Assembly (NCBI RefSeq): GCF_001715535.1
Contig: NZ_CP017015.1
Coordinates: 1-64,000, forward strand
Length of the DNA: 64,000 nucleotides
Reading direction: 5' to 3'
Source: Spiroplasma helicoides
Lineage (GTDB): Bacteria > Bacillota_I > Bacilli_A > Mycoplasmatales > Mycoplasmataceae
In this document: piece after piece, positions 13,564 through 26,420 of the stretch
How positions within the stretch are numbered: position 1 is the stretch's first letter
Layout: each line of letters opens with the position of its first letter
Program-made: the position numbers and the translations under genes
The notes under the pieces: generated by a model
The model's input: only the letters and a program-made list of their open reading frames with translations
Told to the model about the DNA's origin: nothing
The model's database searches: none

Positions 13564-14709
13564 ATGAAGATTTGTAACAAAAAAAAGTATGTAGTAGGTT
13601 TATCTGGAGGACCAGATAGCATTTTTCTTTTAGATAATTTGATTAAGAAAGTAAAAAAAGAAAAAATAATAGCTTGTCATGTTAATTATAATTTTAGAAA
13701 AGATTCAAACGTTGATCAAAAAATTTGTGAAGATTATTGTAAGAAGAATAATATTGATTTGCGAACAAAAGTTGTAGATGTCTCATATGATAATCTAAAA
13801 CAAAACTTTGAAGCATGAGCCAGAGAGTTGAGATATGATTTTTTTGTTGAGGTTTTAAAAGAAAATCAGTTTGATAAAATTTTAATTGCTCATAATATGA
13901 ACGATGATATTGAAACATATATAATGCAAGTTGAAAAAAAAATACTTCCTAAGTATTATGGATTGAAAAAACAAACAACTTACAAAAATTGTATAGTTTA
14001 TCGACCGATTCTAGAGTTTAAAAAATCAGAGATATTAGAATATTTGAGAAGAAACAATATTCATTACGCAGTTGATTCCACAAATTTAGACATAAAATAC
14101 ACGCGAAATAAAATCAGAAGTACTATTGATGAAAATGCTTTTGAAGAAATTTTAATTAAAAAAAACGTGGAGAACAAAAAAATAAACCAATATACAAATA
14201 AAATTAATAAACTAATTACTGAAAAAATAACTAAAAAAACTCTATTAAATAATACTGGTGAATTTAATGAAAGATTTTTATTTTCTTATTTAGAAAATAA
14301 AGGATTCGGTGAATTGATTTATTCAAGAAAGAAAAACTTTTTAAAAGAAATTTTAAAGCAATTAAAAAGCGAAAAATCATATGTAAAAATAGCAATTGGA
14401 AACTTGCTAATTATAAAAGATAGAGAAAATCTATATTTTGAAAATATAAAAAATATGCGAATTATAGATAAAAATATTTTTGATTTAGATGAAGAAGAAA
14501 AAAGATTTTTTAAATTAAATGACTTAAAAGGATTTGAAAAAGATACTTTTATCACAAACAACTGAGAAAAGTATAGATCTCAATTGATTTATAAAAATAA
14601 AAAATTAAGTGACTTTTATAAAAAAAATAAAATAAGCTATTTTGATAGATTTTCAACTCCAATCATTTATAATAAAACAAGTAAAAACATTCTTAATAAT
14701 TTACTATAA
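13564..14709 (+). CDS. tilS: tRNA(Ile)-lysidine synthase
   Basis: TilS converts C34 of tRNA-Ile(CAU) to lysidine, letting it read AUA, a common codon here. The 381-residue product has the PP-loop SGGPDS at residues 14-19 and conserved HVNYNFR and AHNMNDDIET motifs. Two TGA Trp codons (13816 and 14563) are needed. The ATG lies directly after the preceding stop, so translation is coupled. TilS-ftsH is a conserved neighbourhood; the hpt gene often found between them is absent. Confidence 0.93.
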
Positions 14710-14710
14710 G

Positions 14711-14719
14711 TGGTAAAAT
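14711..14719 (+). promoter_or_regulatory. Possible extended -10 promoter for ftsH
   Basis: TGGTAAAAT, a TGn-TAAAAT match, lies immediately after the tilS stop and 31 bases before the ftsH ATG. Confidence 0.4.
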
Positions 14720-14750
14720 AAAAACAATGCTTTAGAAAACGGTGAAATTA

Positions 14751-16635
<1,885 letters not shown>

Positions 16636-16637
<2 letters not shown>

Positions 16638-16662
16638 AAACACCAGTTGGTGTTTTTGTTTT
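16636..16662 (+). terminator. Terminator after ftsH
   Basis: AACACC-AGTT-GGTGTT hairpin extended by A:T pairs, followed by a T run. It ends the tadA-ftsH run. Confidence 0.85.
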
Positions 16663-16670
16663 TTAATAGG

Positions 16671-16676
16671 TATAAT
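16671..16676 (+). promoter_or_regulatory. -10 element for hslO
   Basis: Consensus TATAAT right after the ftsH terminator and 27 bases before the hslO ATG. Confidence 0.5.
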
Positions 16677-16702
16677 AAAAAAGTTTATAGGAGGTAAATA
16701 TT

Positions 16703-17563
16703 ATGGATATGGAAATAAGAGCTATTAGTGATGAAAAGAATGTTAAAATGGCAATTGTTGATGTTACTGAGTCACTTAATGAAATAATAAAATTACAAAA
16801 AACAAACCCTTTAGGAAGTGTTGCTTTAGGTAGAACGGTTTTAGCAACCGCTTTGCTAAGTTTGAGTATAAAAGATGGGAGCAAAGTTACAACAAACATA
16901 AACGGTCAAGGACTTGCAGGCACAATAATTGCAGAATATCAAAATAATAAAATAAGAGGGTATATAGAAAAAAACAATTTTGATGCAGAACAAATAAAAA
17001 AAGACACTATAAGCCCATTGGCACAAGTTGTTGGAGTTGAAGGTTTTTTACAAGTATCAAGAGATAATAATGAAAAAATACCTTATACATCTAAAGTAGA
17101 TTTGATCTCTGGAGAAATCAATATGGACTTTATGTATTATTTACAACAATCAGACCAAATACACTCATTAATAACCACAACAGTAGAAATAAATGAAGAT
17201 GGTTCTATTAAAAAAGCTTGTGGAATAATTCTACAATTATTACCCGGATATAAAGATGAAGATATTGATTTTCTTGAAGAAAAAATTGGATCATTAGATC
17301 ACTTAAAACAAACTTTAATAGCAACAACTAACTACGAATCTTTATTAAAAGATATTTGTCAAGATGCAAAAGTTTTAGGTGTAAATGAACTTAAATTTGA
17401 ATGCACATGCAATCACCAAAAAGTAATGGAGTCAATTAAAATGCTTGGTAATGAGGAAATATCAAATGCATATACAAAAGGTGAAGTAATAGAGGTAGTT
17501 TGTGACTTTTGTAAAAAGCAATACAATATTAAACCAGAGGAATTGAAAAGTTTACTAAACTAA
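16703..17563 (+). CDS. hslO: Redox-regulated chaperone Hsp33
   Basis: Hsp33 is a holdase activated by oxidation of a C-terminal zinc centre. The 286-residue product shows the family core and the zinc ligands CxC (FECTCNHQ) and CxxC (CDFCKKQ) near its end, so the redox switch looks intact. The Shine-Dalgarno AGGAGG is strong. Bacillus hslO also sits just after ftsH, which supports the call. The gene has its own -10 and appears monocistronic. Confidence 0.94.
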   Translation: MDMEIRAISDEKNVKMAIVDVTESLNEIIKLQKTNPLGSVALGRTVLATALLSLSIKDGSKVTTNINGQGLAGTIIAEYQNNKIRGYIEKNNFDAEQIKKDTISPLAQVVGVEGFLQVSRDNNEKIPYTSKVDLISGEINMDFMYYLQQSDQIHSLITTTVEINEDGSIKKACGIILQLLPGYKDEDIDFLEEKIGSLDHLKQTLIATTNYESLLKDICQDAKVLGVNELKFECTCNHQKVMESIKMLGNEEISNAYTKGEVIEVVCDFCKKQYNIKPEELKSLLN

Positions 17564-17565
17564 TA

Positions 17566-17574
17566 TGTTATAAT
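17566..17574 (+). promoter_or_regulatory. Extended -10 promoter for ABC ATPase gene
   Basis: TGTTATAAT, an almost ideal extended -10, begins just after the hslO stop and lies 36 bases before the next ATG. Confidence 0.6.
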
Positions 17575-17610
17575 TATATGGACGTTATTTAATAGATTTA
17601 AGGGGTACTT

Positions 17611-18573
17611 ATGGAAAACAAAAATCTTAATAATAATAAAGATAACAAAAAAGCAAACAAAGAGTCAAAGTTTGAAAAAAAACTAAAACCAGTTGAAGAA
17701 AGAGAAGTAGTCTTTGTGGACTCTCATAAATTTGAAGATGATGGAATAAAAGGTTTCAAAGCACGTATTAAACTACAAAAACAACTTACTTCAAAATATT
17801 CAAAACAAATTTTGAGTGGTGACACTGTATCAACTACTGGAAATAAACCTGACACAGATAAATATGCAATTGAATTATATGGTGTTAGAAAATGATACAC
17901 AAATGGTGATATGGTGACTCCAATTTTAAAAGGGATTGACCTAAAAATTGAAAAAAGTAAGTTCATAGTTATATTAGGGCCATCTGGTTCAGGAAAAACC
18001 ACTTTATTAAATGTAATATCTGGTTTAGATAAGGTTTCTGAGGGAGATGTTTTTTCAGTAGGAAGCAATCTTACTTTATTGAAAGATTCTCACCTAACTA
18101 TGTTTAGAAGAGAAAATGTAGGTTTTATTTTCCAACAATATAATCTTCTGTCAAATCTAACTGCAAAAGAAAATGCAGAGGTAGGAGAAAACTTAAGTAA
18201 AAAAGCTGATAATGCTATGTCAATAGAAGAAATATTTGAAACTATTGGTATGAAAGAACAAATGAATAAATATCCTCACCAAATGTCTGGTGGACAACAA
18301 CAAAGGGTTTCTATAGCAAGGGCTTTAGCAAAAAATCCTGCAATCCTTTTTGGTGATGAACCAACAGGAGCTTTAGATGAGGAAATGGGAAGAAAAGTTT
18401 TAGAAATTCTTCTTGAGGTTAAAAAAAGATTTAATACAACTATAATTATTGTTACCCACAACCCTAATATAGCAGAAATAGGGGATACAATAATTCACGT
18501 TAGAAATGGTTTAATAGATAAAATGTCTAACAATCCAAATCCTAAAAAACCATCAGAAATTGATTGATCATAA
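17611..18573 (+). CDS. ABC transporter ATP-binding protein, MacB/LolD-like, with N-terminal extension
   Basis: A nucleotide-binding subunit of an ABC transporter, 320 residues. A Lys/Asn-rich, probably disordered extension of about 85 residues precedes a standard ATPase: Walker A GPSGSGKTT, Q-loop FIFQQYNLL, signature MSGGQQQRVS, Walker B ILFGDEPT, and the switch His in VTHN. The sequence resembles the LolD/MacB/FtsE type that pairs with FtsX-like permeases. No permease is adjacent, so the partner must be encoded elsewhere. It may act on lipoproteins or peptides; the substrate cannot be read from this. The final residues need a TGA Trp codon. Confidence 0.85.
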
Positions 18574-18623
18574 AAAAATGATTTATTTTGTAGTATTTAT
18601 ATTTTAATAATTATAAAAAAAGA

Positions 18624-18629
18624 TATAAT
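18624..18629 (+). promoter_or_regulatory. -10 element for the DUF1904-dusB-lysS-asnA run
   Basis: TATAAT 25 bases before the ATG at 18654. It lies between the ABC gene and the next one; its start site would exclude the upstream ATG at 18633. Confidence 0.5.
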
Positions 18630-18653
18630 AAAATGAGTAAAGGTGGAAAAAAT

Positions 18654-18968
18654 ATGCCAATTTTTAGTTTTAAAGGTGTCTCAATTGATGAGGTAAAAGA
18701 ATACTCAAAAAAAGTAGGAGAACTTTCACAAATAATAAATGTTGATGTGAAGGAGTTTGTTTTTTGATGAGAAGAAACAGAAGCTGTTTGAAACGGACAT
18801 GATAAACACGTTGTAATGGTATCTATAGATTGAGTCGGAAGACCAGTCAAGCAGGAACCTGTAACTAAACACCTTATGGACTTTTTTGCAAAAAACGGAA
18901 CTAACGTTTATGTAAAATTTACAGAAATTAATAACTTTATGTACTTGAATGGTAAAGTAAAAGGATAA
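18654..18968 (+). CDS. DUF1904-like tautomerase-fold protein
   Basis: A 104-residue protein too short and TGA-interrupted to appear under the standard code. It opens MPIFSFKGVSIDEVKE and ends YVKFTEINNFMYLNGK, which I recognise as the DUF1904 pattern: proline after the initiator Met, tautomerase-like fold, no established function. Trp is abundant, four of them from TGA codons. The ATG at 18654 follows AAAGGTGG; an in-frame ATG at 18633 would fall before the probable transcription start. The stop overlaps the dusB ATG (TAATG). The family assignment is from memory of the pattern and not searched. Confidence 0.75.
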
Positions 18969-19942
18969 TGAAAATAAAAAATATTGAACTTAAAGGCAAG
19001 ATAGTTTTAGGTCCAATGGCAGGCACAACAAATGCTGCATATAGAATTATTTGTAAGGAAAAAGGGGCTTCTCTTGTGTACGCAGAAATGGTTAGTACAG
19101 AAGGTTTGGTACATAACAATACTAAAACAAGAGAAATGATTAAAGTATCAGACTTAGAGCACCCAATCACTCTACAAATATTTGGTTTTGATGTAAATTC
19201 ATTTGTTAATGCAGCAAAAATAGTTGATCAATATTCTGATTGTGACATTATAGATATAAATATGGGCTGCCCGGCACCTAAGGTTGCTTTGAGAAGTCAA
19301 GCAGGAGCAAACTTACTAAAGTATCCCGAAAGAGTGGGAGAAGTTATTAAAGCGGTTGTAGATAATACAAACAAACCAGTTACAGTTAAAATGCGTATAG
19401 GATGAGATGAAGACAGCAAAAATGTAATCGAATTAGCAAAAATTGCAGAAGCAAATGGAGCAATGGCGATTGCAGTTCATGGAAGAACAAGAAGTCAATT
19501 TTATTCTGGTAATGCAGATTGAAGTTGAATTAAAAAAGTTAAAGAAGCAGTTTCTATTCCAGTTATTGGAAACGGCGATGTTGTTGATGGTCCAACAGCT
19601 AAAAAAATGTTTGAAGAAACAGGTTGTGATGCCATTATGGTTGCAAGAGCTGCACAAGGTAATCCATGAATTTTTAGAGAAATTGAATACTACCTTGAAA
19701 CAGGAAAATCTTTAGATAAACCATCTTATGAAGAATGAAAAGAAACAGTTTTAAGACATGCAAATCTATTGATTGAAATGCGCGGAGAAGAGTTTGCTAT
19801 AAAGGAAATGCGGAAGCAAATTTTGTGATACTTAGCAGTTTTGGGTAGAAATGAAACAATTTTAAAAATGAAAAAATTAGCAACCGAAATAACAACGTTA
19901 AATGATATAGAAAAATTATTTAAGATTTATGAAAATCAATAA
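18968..19942 (+). CDS. dusB: tRNA-dihydrouridine synthase
   Basis: A flavin-dependent reductase that makes dihydrouridine in tRNA. The 324-residue TIM-barrel product has the FMN-site start LGPMAGTTNAAYR, the signature DINMGCPAPKV with catalytic Cys, and VHGRTR plus GNGDV. This matches the DusB subfamily usual in Gram-positives. Multiple TGA Trp codons occur. It overlaps the upstream gene by one base and precedes lysS by 10 bases, as in Bacillus, where dusB also precedes lysS. Confidence 0.93.
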
Positions 19943-19952
19943 AGGAGAAAAA

Positions 19953-21461
<1,509 letters not shown>

Positions 21462-21464
21462 TTT

Positions 21465-22469
21465 ATGAAGTATGGGATCACACTTGGATATGTTTCAAAG
21501 CTAAATTCATTTGAAACTGTAAAGGGTATTGAACTAATTAAAAACAAAATAAAAAGTCAGCTTAAAAAAAATTTTGGTTTAATTGAAGTTAGTTCAGCAG
21601 TTGTAACAGACAAAAATCTTTGATTGAATGATGATGCGCAACAAACAAGAAGACCAATAGATTTTGATATTTCTTTTAATAATAGTTATGGTGAAGTTTT
21701 ACAATCAAACAACAAGTGAAGAAGAAATTTTTTACTAGAAGCTGAATTTGAAGAAAAAGATAAAGGTATAATAACTGATTTTTTTGCAATTGAAAGAGAC
21801 GCTGAAATGACAAACACATCGTCTATAACTTTTCATGAACTAGGAATGGAAATTCTTAAAAGTAATTATAGTATTGAAGAGGTCAACTCTTGTGTTACTG
21901 ATATTTTTAAAATCATAAACGATATTGATAATGAAGTGTCAGAAAAGTTTAAAAAATTAACAAAAAAACATTTTGGTAATACTTTAATATTTGTTACTTA
22001 TAAAAAATTGAAAGAATTATATCCGCTATTAACTTTTAAAGAAAGAATCAATAAATTTGGAAAAGATAATGGTGCATTTGTATTGCAAGAATTTGTATCA
22101 CAACTTTTCAATCAAAATAATGTTGGTCAATTTTCAAGTGATGTATTTGATTTTAGTACCTATTCTAAAATATATTTTTACAATACAAATTGTGAAAAAG
22201 CAGTTAGTATAGGGTATGTATCTTATTCTGTTGATAGAGAAAAATTTAAAGCGCAAAACTCTATTTTGAAAGAAAATCAAAAAACCCAAACAGAATATCA
22301 AAATAAGTTAAAATCAGACTTGTTACCACTAACAATTACCTCTGGGATTTATGTAGATAGAATAGTTATGGCTATTTTAGAAAAACAGCACATAGGAGAG
22401 GTCACTTCTTCTGTGTGAGATCAAAAATTTTTAAATTACTGTAACACTAATAACATAAAAATATTTTAA
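21465..22469 (+). CDS. asnA: Aspartate-ammonia ligase (asparagine synthetase A)
   Basis: AsnA makes asparagine from aspartate, ammonia and ATP. The 334-residue length matches the family (about 330). Recognisable AsnA segments are GLIEVSSAVVTD, QSNNKWRRNFL, KLKELYPLLTFKERINKFG and the C-terminal GIYVDRIVMAILEKQHIGEV, which is the class II motif 3. The sequence is clearly diverged from E. coli AsnA, and the first glycine of motif 3 is replaced, so activity is likely but not certain. Three TGA Trp codons. It probably shares a transcript with lysS and ends in a terminator. Confidence 0.85.
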
Positions 22470-22496
22470 TCAACCACCATTGTGGTTGATTTTTAT
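22468..22496 (+). terminator. Terminator after asnA
   Basis: 10-bp perfect stem AATCAACCAC / GTGGTTGATT with loop CATT, then T-rich tract. The stem begins inside the stop codon. Confidence 0.88.
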
Positions 22497-22497
22497 T

Positions 22498-22503
22498 TAT
22501 AAT
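22498..22503 (+). promoter_or_regulatory. -10 element for ispD
   Basis: TATAAT between the asnA terminator and the ispD ATG (22519). Confidence 0.4.
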
Positions 22504-22518
22504 TATTTTGGTGATAAT

Positions 22519-23133
22519 ATGATTGACTTAGTAATTGTTGCTTATGGAAAAAGTGAGCGATTTGGTAATAATAAAATGCTTGAAAAAATTGAAGATGATT
22601 TTTTGATAAACAAAACTTTAAAAGCTTTTAGTAAAATCTCAGAAGTTAGCAAAGTAATCGTTGTAACAAACAGCAAAGTATGAGATAAAATTGATAAAAA
22701 AATGTTTGACAAACTTTTTTTTATCGAGGGCGGAAAAACTAGAAGTCAGTCAGTCAATCGAGGACTAAAGTTGGTTGAAAGTAATTTTGTATTTATTCAT
22801 GATGGCGCAAGACCATTTCTGAGTAAAAAACTTATAAATAATTTAATAAAGCATAAAGATTTAAATGATGCAGTTATTCCTTATTTAAAAATAACTAGTT
22901 GCTTGAAAAAAATAGATGGTGATCAAATACAGACTTTGAACAGGGATGACTATTTTATTTCTCAAACCCCTCAACTATTTAAAACTAATATAATAAAAAA
23001 AGAGTATGAAAAGCTTGATATCAATTGGTTTGATGATTGCCAAGCGTTAGAGGGTAAAGGATATAAAATAAAACTAATTGAAGGTGAAGAACAAAATAAA
23101 AAAATAACTTACAAATATGATATAAATAATTAA
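22519..23133 (+). CDS. ispD: IspD/TarI-family cytidylyltransferase
   Basis: A 204-residue sugar/polyol-phosphate cytidylyltransferase. In the MEP isoprenoid pathway IspD joins methylerythritol 4-phosphate to CTP; the related TarI acts on ribitol 5-phosphate. The nucleotide-binding start VIVAYGKSERFGNNKML is a variant of the GxGxRxG loop, and FIHDGARPF is the family's conserved central motif. It is slightly short. The gene stands alone between two terminated units with its own -10, so context does not decide between IspD and TarI; lack of a wall in mollicutes favours IspD. Confidence 0.75.
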
Positions 23134-23153
23134 TATTTTTTAGTCTTTTAATA

Positions 23154-23159
23154 TATAAT
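23154..23159 (+). promoter_or_regulatory. -10 element for rpsF operon
   Basis: TATAAT, with transcription expected to begin just before the structured leader at 23168. Confidence 0.55.
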
Positions 23160-23167
23160 AACTTAGT

Positions 23168-23219
23168 GAGTTAATTTCTATTAACTCCTTGCCTTTATTA
23201 GGCCAAAAGACCATAAGGA
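23168..23219 (+). promoter_or_regulatory. Structured rpsF leader, probable S6:S18 autoregulatory site
   Basis: GAGTTAAT-TTCT-ATTAACTC is a perfect 8-bp hairpin at 23168-23187. A second structure follows: CCTT (23187-23190) can pair with AAGG (23216-23219) enclosing GCC-TTTATTA-GGC (23191-23203) and an ACC-containing internal loop. Bacterial rpsF-rpsR operons are known to be repressed by the S6:S18 complex binding a leader of this general design. The Shine-Dalgarno AAGGAG lies within the second stem. Confidence 0.5.
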
Positions 23220-23227
23220 GAGTCAAA

Positions 23228-23809
23228 ATGATTAGAAAATACGAAGTTATGTATATTATCGATCAAGACACAACAGATGTTAAAGCAGTTCAATCAAAAC
23301 TACACGACATCTTAACAGCCAACGGTGGTAAAATTCTAGAATCTGAAGATTGAGGGTTAAAAGAATTTGCGTATGAAATAAATAAAAAAAGAAAAGGATA
23401 CTACTCAGTTCTTATTGTTGAAACTGAATCTGAAAACATTGAAGAGTTCAGAAGAATTTCAAAAATAGATAAAAATGTAGTTAGAGAATTAATAATAAAC
23501 ACTGAAAACGAAAAAAAATATATTCAATCAACAAAACTATCTAAAACAGATATGTCAAAATTTAAAGAAGAGAAAAAACCTTCAAGAGGTTTTGATAGAC
23601 GACCTGGTGGAAGAAGAGATGATAGAGGTGAAGCTAATGATGCTAGACCAAAATCAGACAATAACGAAAACAACACTCAAACTTCAAGTGAAAATGATGT
23701 AAAAAAATCTGCACCAGCAGTTAAAAAATCAGCAGAAAAACACGAAGTAAAAGAAGAAGCACTAAAAAAAGCACCAGCAAAAAAAGAAACTAAAAAAGAA
23801 GAAGAATAA
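23228..23809 (+). CDS. rpsF: 30S ribosomal protein S6 with long charged C-terminal extension
   Basis: S6 binds the central domain of 16S rRNA with S18. The first 95 residues are a normal S6 domain (MIRKYEVMYIIDQD; a TGA Trp at 23350). The remaining ~95 residues are low-complexity: an Arg/Gly/Asp segment (RRPGGRRDDRG) then Asn/Ser and finally Lys/Glu/Ala repeats, so the protein is twice the Bacillus length (193 residues). The extension is likely disordered. The operon rpsF-ssb-rpsR is the classical one. Confidence 0.94.
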
Positions 23810-23826
23810 GCATTTAGGAGGTTAGC

Positions 23827-24270
23827 ATGAACTCAGTTAATTTAATTGGAAGAATCACAAAGGACCCAGAACTTAGAACATCAAGTACAGGTAAATCATA
23901 TGTTGCATTTACACTTGCTGTTTCTGAATATGGGGGAGGAAAAGAGTATACAAACTTTATTCCTTGCTTTGCTTGAGAAAAAACAGCAGAAAATCTAGCT
24001 AGATATGTTAAAAAAGGTGGACAAATCGCTGTTGAAGGTAATGTTAATGTTAGACAAGATAATAACAATGGACAGTATTCTACACAAGTAACAATTAGAG
24101 CAAATAGAGTTCAGTTTTTAGGAAGTCCTGGTCAACAACAACAAGTTGCAAGACCCGTGGCACCCGTGTCTAACTTAAATGAACAACCGACATCAAATAA
24201 TTATGATTTTGATTTAATTGAAGACAATAGACCTTCAAATGATGATGACTCAATTTTATGAGATGACTAA
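23827..24270 (+). CDS. ssb: Single-stranded DNA-binding protein
   Basis: SSB coats single-stranded DNA and recruits repair proteins through its acidic tail. The 147-residue product has an OB fold beginning [17 protein letters not shown], a Gln/Asn-rich linker, and an acidic C-terminus DDDSILWDD, in which Trp replaces the usual terminal Pro-Phe. Two TGA Trp codons. Shine-Dalgarno AGGAGG. It sits between rpsF and rpsR as in Firmicutes. Confidence 0.95.
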
Positions 24271-24280
24271 AAGGAGAAAC

Positions 24281-24502
24281 ATGAAAAAGTTTATAAAAAG
24301 AAAAAAAGTTAATTTTTTTGCAAAAAATAATATTGAATATATAGATTACAAAGATGTTGAATTATTAAAAAAATTTATTTCAAATAACGGTCAAATTTTA
24401 CCAAGAAGAATAACAGGAACATCACCAAAAAGTCAAAGAATGCTTTCTGTTGCAATCAAAAGAGCTAGAATAATGGGTTTACTACCATTTGTTAATAAGT
24501 AA
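24281..24502 (+). CDS. rpsR: 30S ribosomal protein S18
   Basis: S18 pairs with S6 on 16S rRNA. The 73-residue basic product contains the conserved block [20 protein letters not shown] followed by [11 protein letters not shown]. The ATG follows AAGGAG by 5 bases and ssb by 10 bases. An intrinsic terminator closes the operon. Confidence 0.97.
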   Translation: MKKFIKRKKVNFFAKNNIEYIDYKDVELLKKFISNNGQILPRRITGTSPKSQRMLSVAIKRARIMGLLPFVNK

Positions 24503-24509
24503 TTGTGTT

Positions 24510-24538
24510 AAGCACCTAATTTTATTAGGTGCTTTTTT
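24510..24538 (+). terminator. Terminator after rpsR
   Basis: Perfect 11-bp stem AAGCACCTAAT / ATTAGGTGCTT with loop TTT and a T run. Confidence 0.92.
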
Positions 24539-24545
24539 AATACTT

Positions 24546-24554
24546 TGCTATAAT
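24546..24554 (+). promoter_or_regulatory. Extended -10 promoter for rplI-dnaB
   Basis: TGCTATAAT (TGn plus consensus -10) between the rpsR terminator and rplI. Confidence 0.6.
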
Positions 24555-24570
24555 AATTTTGGTGATAAAA

Positions 24571-25017
24571 ATGAAAGTTATTCTATTACAAGATGTAAAA
24601 AACTACGGTAAAAAAAATCAAATAGTTGAAGTTTCAGATGGTTATGCAAAAAACTATTTGATTCCAAATAAACTTGCTATTTATGCAACTAAATCTGATG
24701 TTGATCATTTAAATGTTAAGTTAAAAAAAGAAAGTCAAGAAAAAGAAAGTTTAATTAAAGAGCAAGAGAAGCTAAAAGAAAAAATAGAATCACTTATATT
24801 AAATTTCTCACTTAAGGTAAAAGATAATAAACCATTTGGGGCAGTATCTTTAACTCAAGTTTGTGATAGAATGGCAAAAGAACATCAAATAGTTCTTGAT
24901 AAGAGAAAGTTTGAACAACATGAAAATTTAAACAAAATTGGATTGTTTTATTTAAAAGTAAAACTAGATTTTAAAATTCAAGCTACCCTAAAAGTTCAAA
25001 TAGAAGGAAAAGAATAA
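24571..25017 (+). CDS. rplI: 50S ribosomal protein L9
   Basis: L9 binds 23S rRNA with two globular domains joined by a long helix. The 148-residue product starts MKVILLQDVKNYGKKNQIVEVSDGYAKNYLIP, cut here as the L9 signature in two parts (MKVILLQDV and GYAKNYLIPN), followed by a Lys/Glu helix. The ATG at 24571 is the family start; the GTG at 24562 is part of the Shine-Dalgarno GGTGAT. The stop overlaps the dnaB start (TAATG). Confidence 0.95.
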   Translation: MKVILLQDVKNYGKKNQIVEVSDGYAKNYLIPNKLAIYATKSDVDHLNVKLKKESQEKESLIKEQEKLKEKIESLILNFSLKVKDNKPFGAVSLTQVCDRMAKEHQIVLDKRKFEQHENLNKIGLFYLKVKLDFKIQATLKVQIEGKE

Positions 25018-26372
25018 TGGAAAATCTTATGGACTTAGAACAACAATCGGTTCTGATTGACTCAGAAAAAACTGTTTTGGCAGTTGCAATGTATTCTGAT
25101 AAAGCCCGTTTCAACATACTACATCAGCTAACAAGAACAGATTTTTCTAGGGACGCACACGGTATAATTTTTGATGCTATCAAAAAACTAAATGAAAATA
25201 GTCAAACAATTAGCATAACACAACTAACCGATTTTTTAGAAGGTACAAAAGAATTAAACAAAATCGGTGGTGTAGATTATCTTTCAGATATTTCTAGTTA
25301 TTACTATACTGATGAGGGTTTTGAAGATTATGTAAGTATAATTTTTAAAAACTCAATAGGTAGACAATTAGATCAAGCTTTAATAAATATTAAACAAATG
25401 AGAGAGACAAAACAAAAATCTATCGAGGAAATATTTTTAGAAGCGCAAGAAAAAATTTTAAACATTAGAACAGAACTTGTAGATGACGAAATGTCAAGAA
25501 TAAGCACAATAGTAGACGATGTTGTTGAAAAAATCGCTGCACTTGAAGAAAATGGTGAAATTATAAATGGAGTAACTTCTGGATTTACAGACATTGACTC
25601 TATTACTAATGGTTGACAAAAAGGTGATTTTATAATATTAGCTGCAAGACCAAGTATGGGGAAAACCGCTTTTGCCTTAAACCTAGCTGTTAATGCAGCT
25701 GAAAAAGGAAAAGGCGTAGCATTCTTTTCTTTAGAAATGCCAAAAGAACAATTGGTTCAACGTATATTGTCTTCTAATTCTGGGGTAGACGGGGCTTCAT
25801 TGAGAAATGCAAGAGGTTTAGATAAAGATAAGTGATCTAAAATAACATCCGCAGCACAAAGTATCAAAAAAATGGATATAGTCATCGATGATTCACCAGG
25901 AATAAATGTTTTACAAATACAATCTAAATTAAGAAAAATGAAAAGAGATTTGAGAATAGATATTTGTTTTATAGATTACTTACAGCTTATATCATCAATA
26001 TCAAACAAGGCTGAGAGTCGACAGAATGAAGTTGCCTCAATTTCTAGATACCTTAAAAAAATAGCTAGAGAATTGAAAATACCAATAATTTGTTTATCAC
26101 AATTATCCCGTAGCGTTGAAAAAAGAGAAGAAAAAATACCACTAATGTCCGACTTACGTGATTCAGGAGCAATTGAACAGGACGCTGATATTATTATGTT
26201 TTTATATAGGGAAGCCTATTATAAAACAAAAGAATATGAAGTTTCTTCAAAGGATGACATTGACGAAACTGATGTAATTATTTCAAAACATAGAAATGGT
26301 GCCACAGGTGTTGTTAAAGTAAATTTTATGAGAAATTTTGGAAGATTTATAGACCAGACAAAAATTTCTTAA
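25017..26372 (+). CDS. dnaB: Replicative DNA helicase DnaB
   Basis: The hexameric fork helicase. The 451-residue product has an N-terminal all-helical domain and the RecA-like core: Walker [13 protein letters not shown], Walker [12 protein letters not shown], the [11 protein letters not shown] segment and the [15 protein letters not shown] motif typical of DnaB. TGA Trp codons occur at 25614 and 25833. It is coupled to rplI by a one-base overlap. The rplI-dnaB order is widespread. Confidence 0.96.
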
Positions 26373-26420
26373 TTATAATAAAAATTAATGTATTATATAA
26401 ATTAGAAAAAGGGGAATAGT

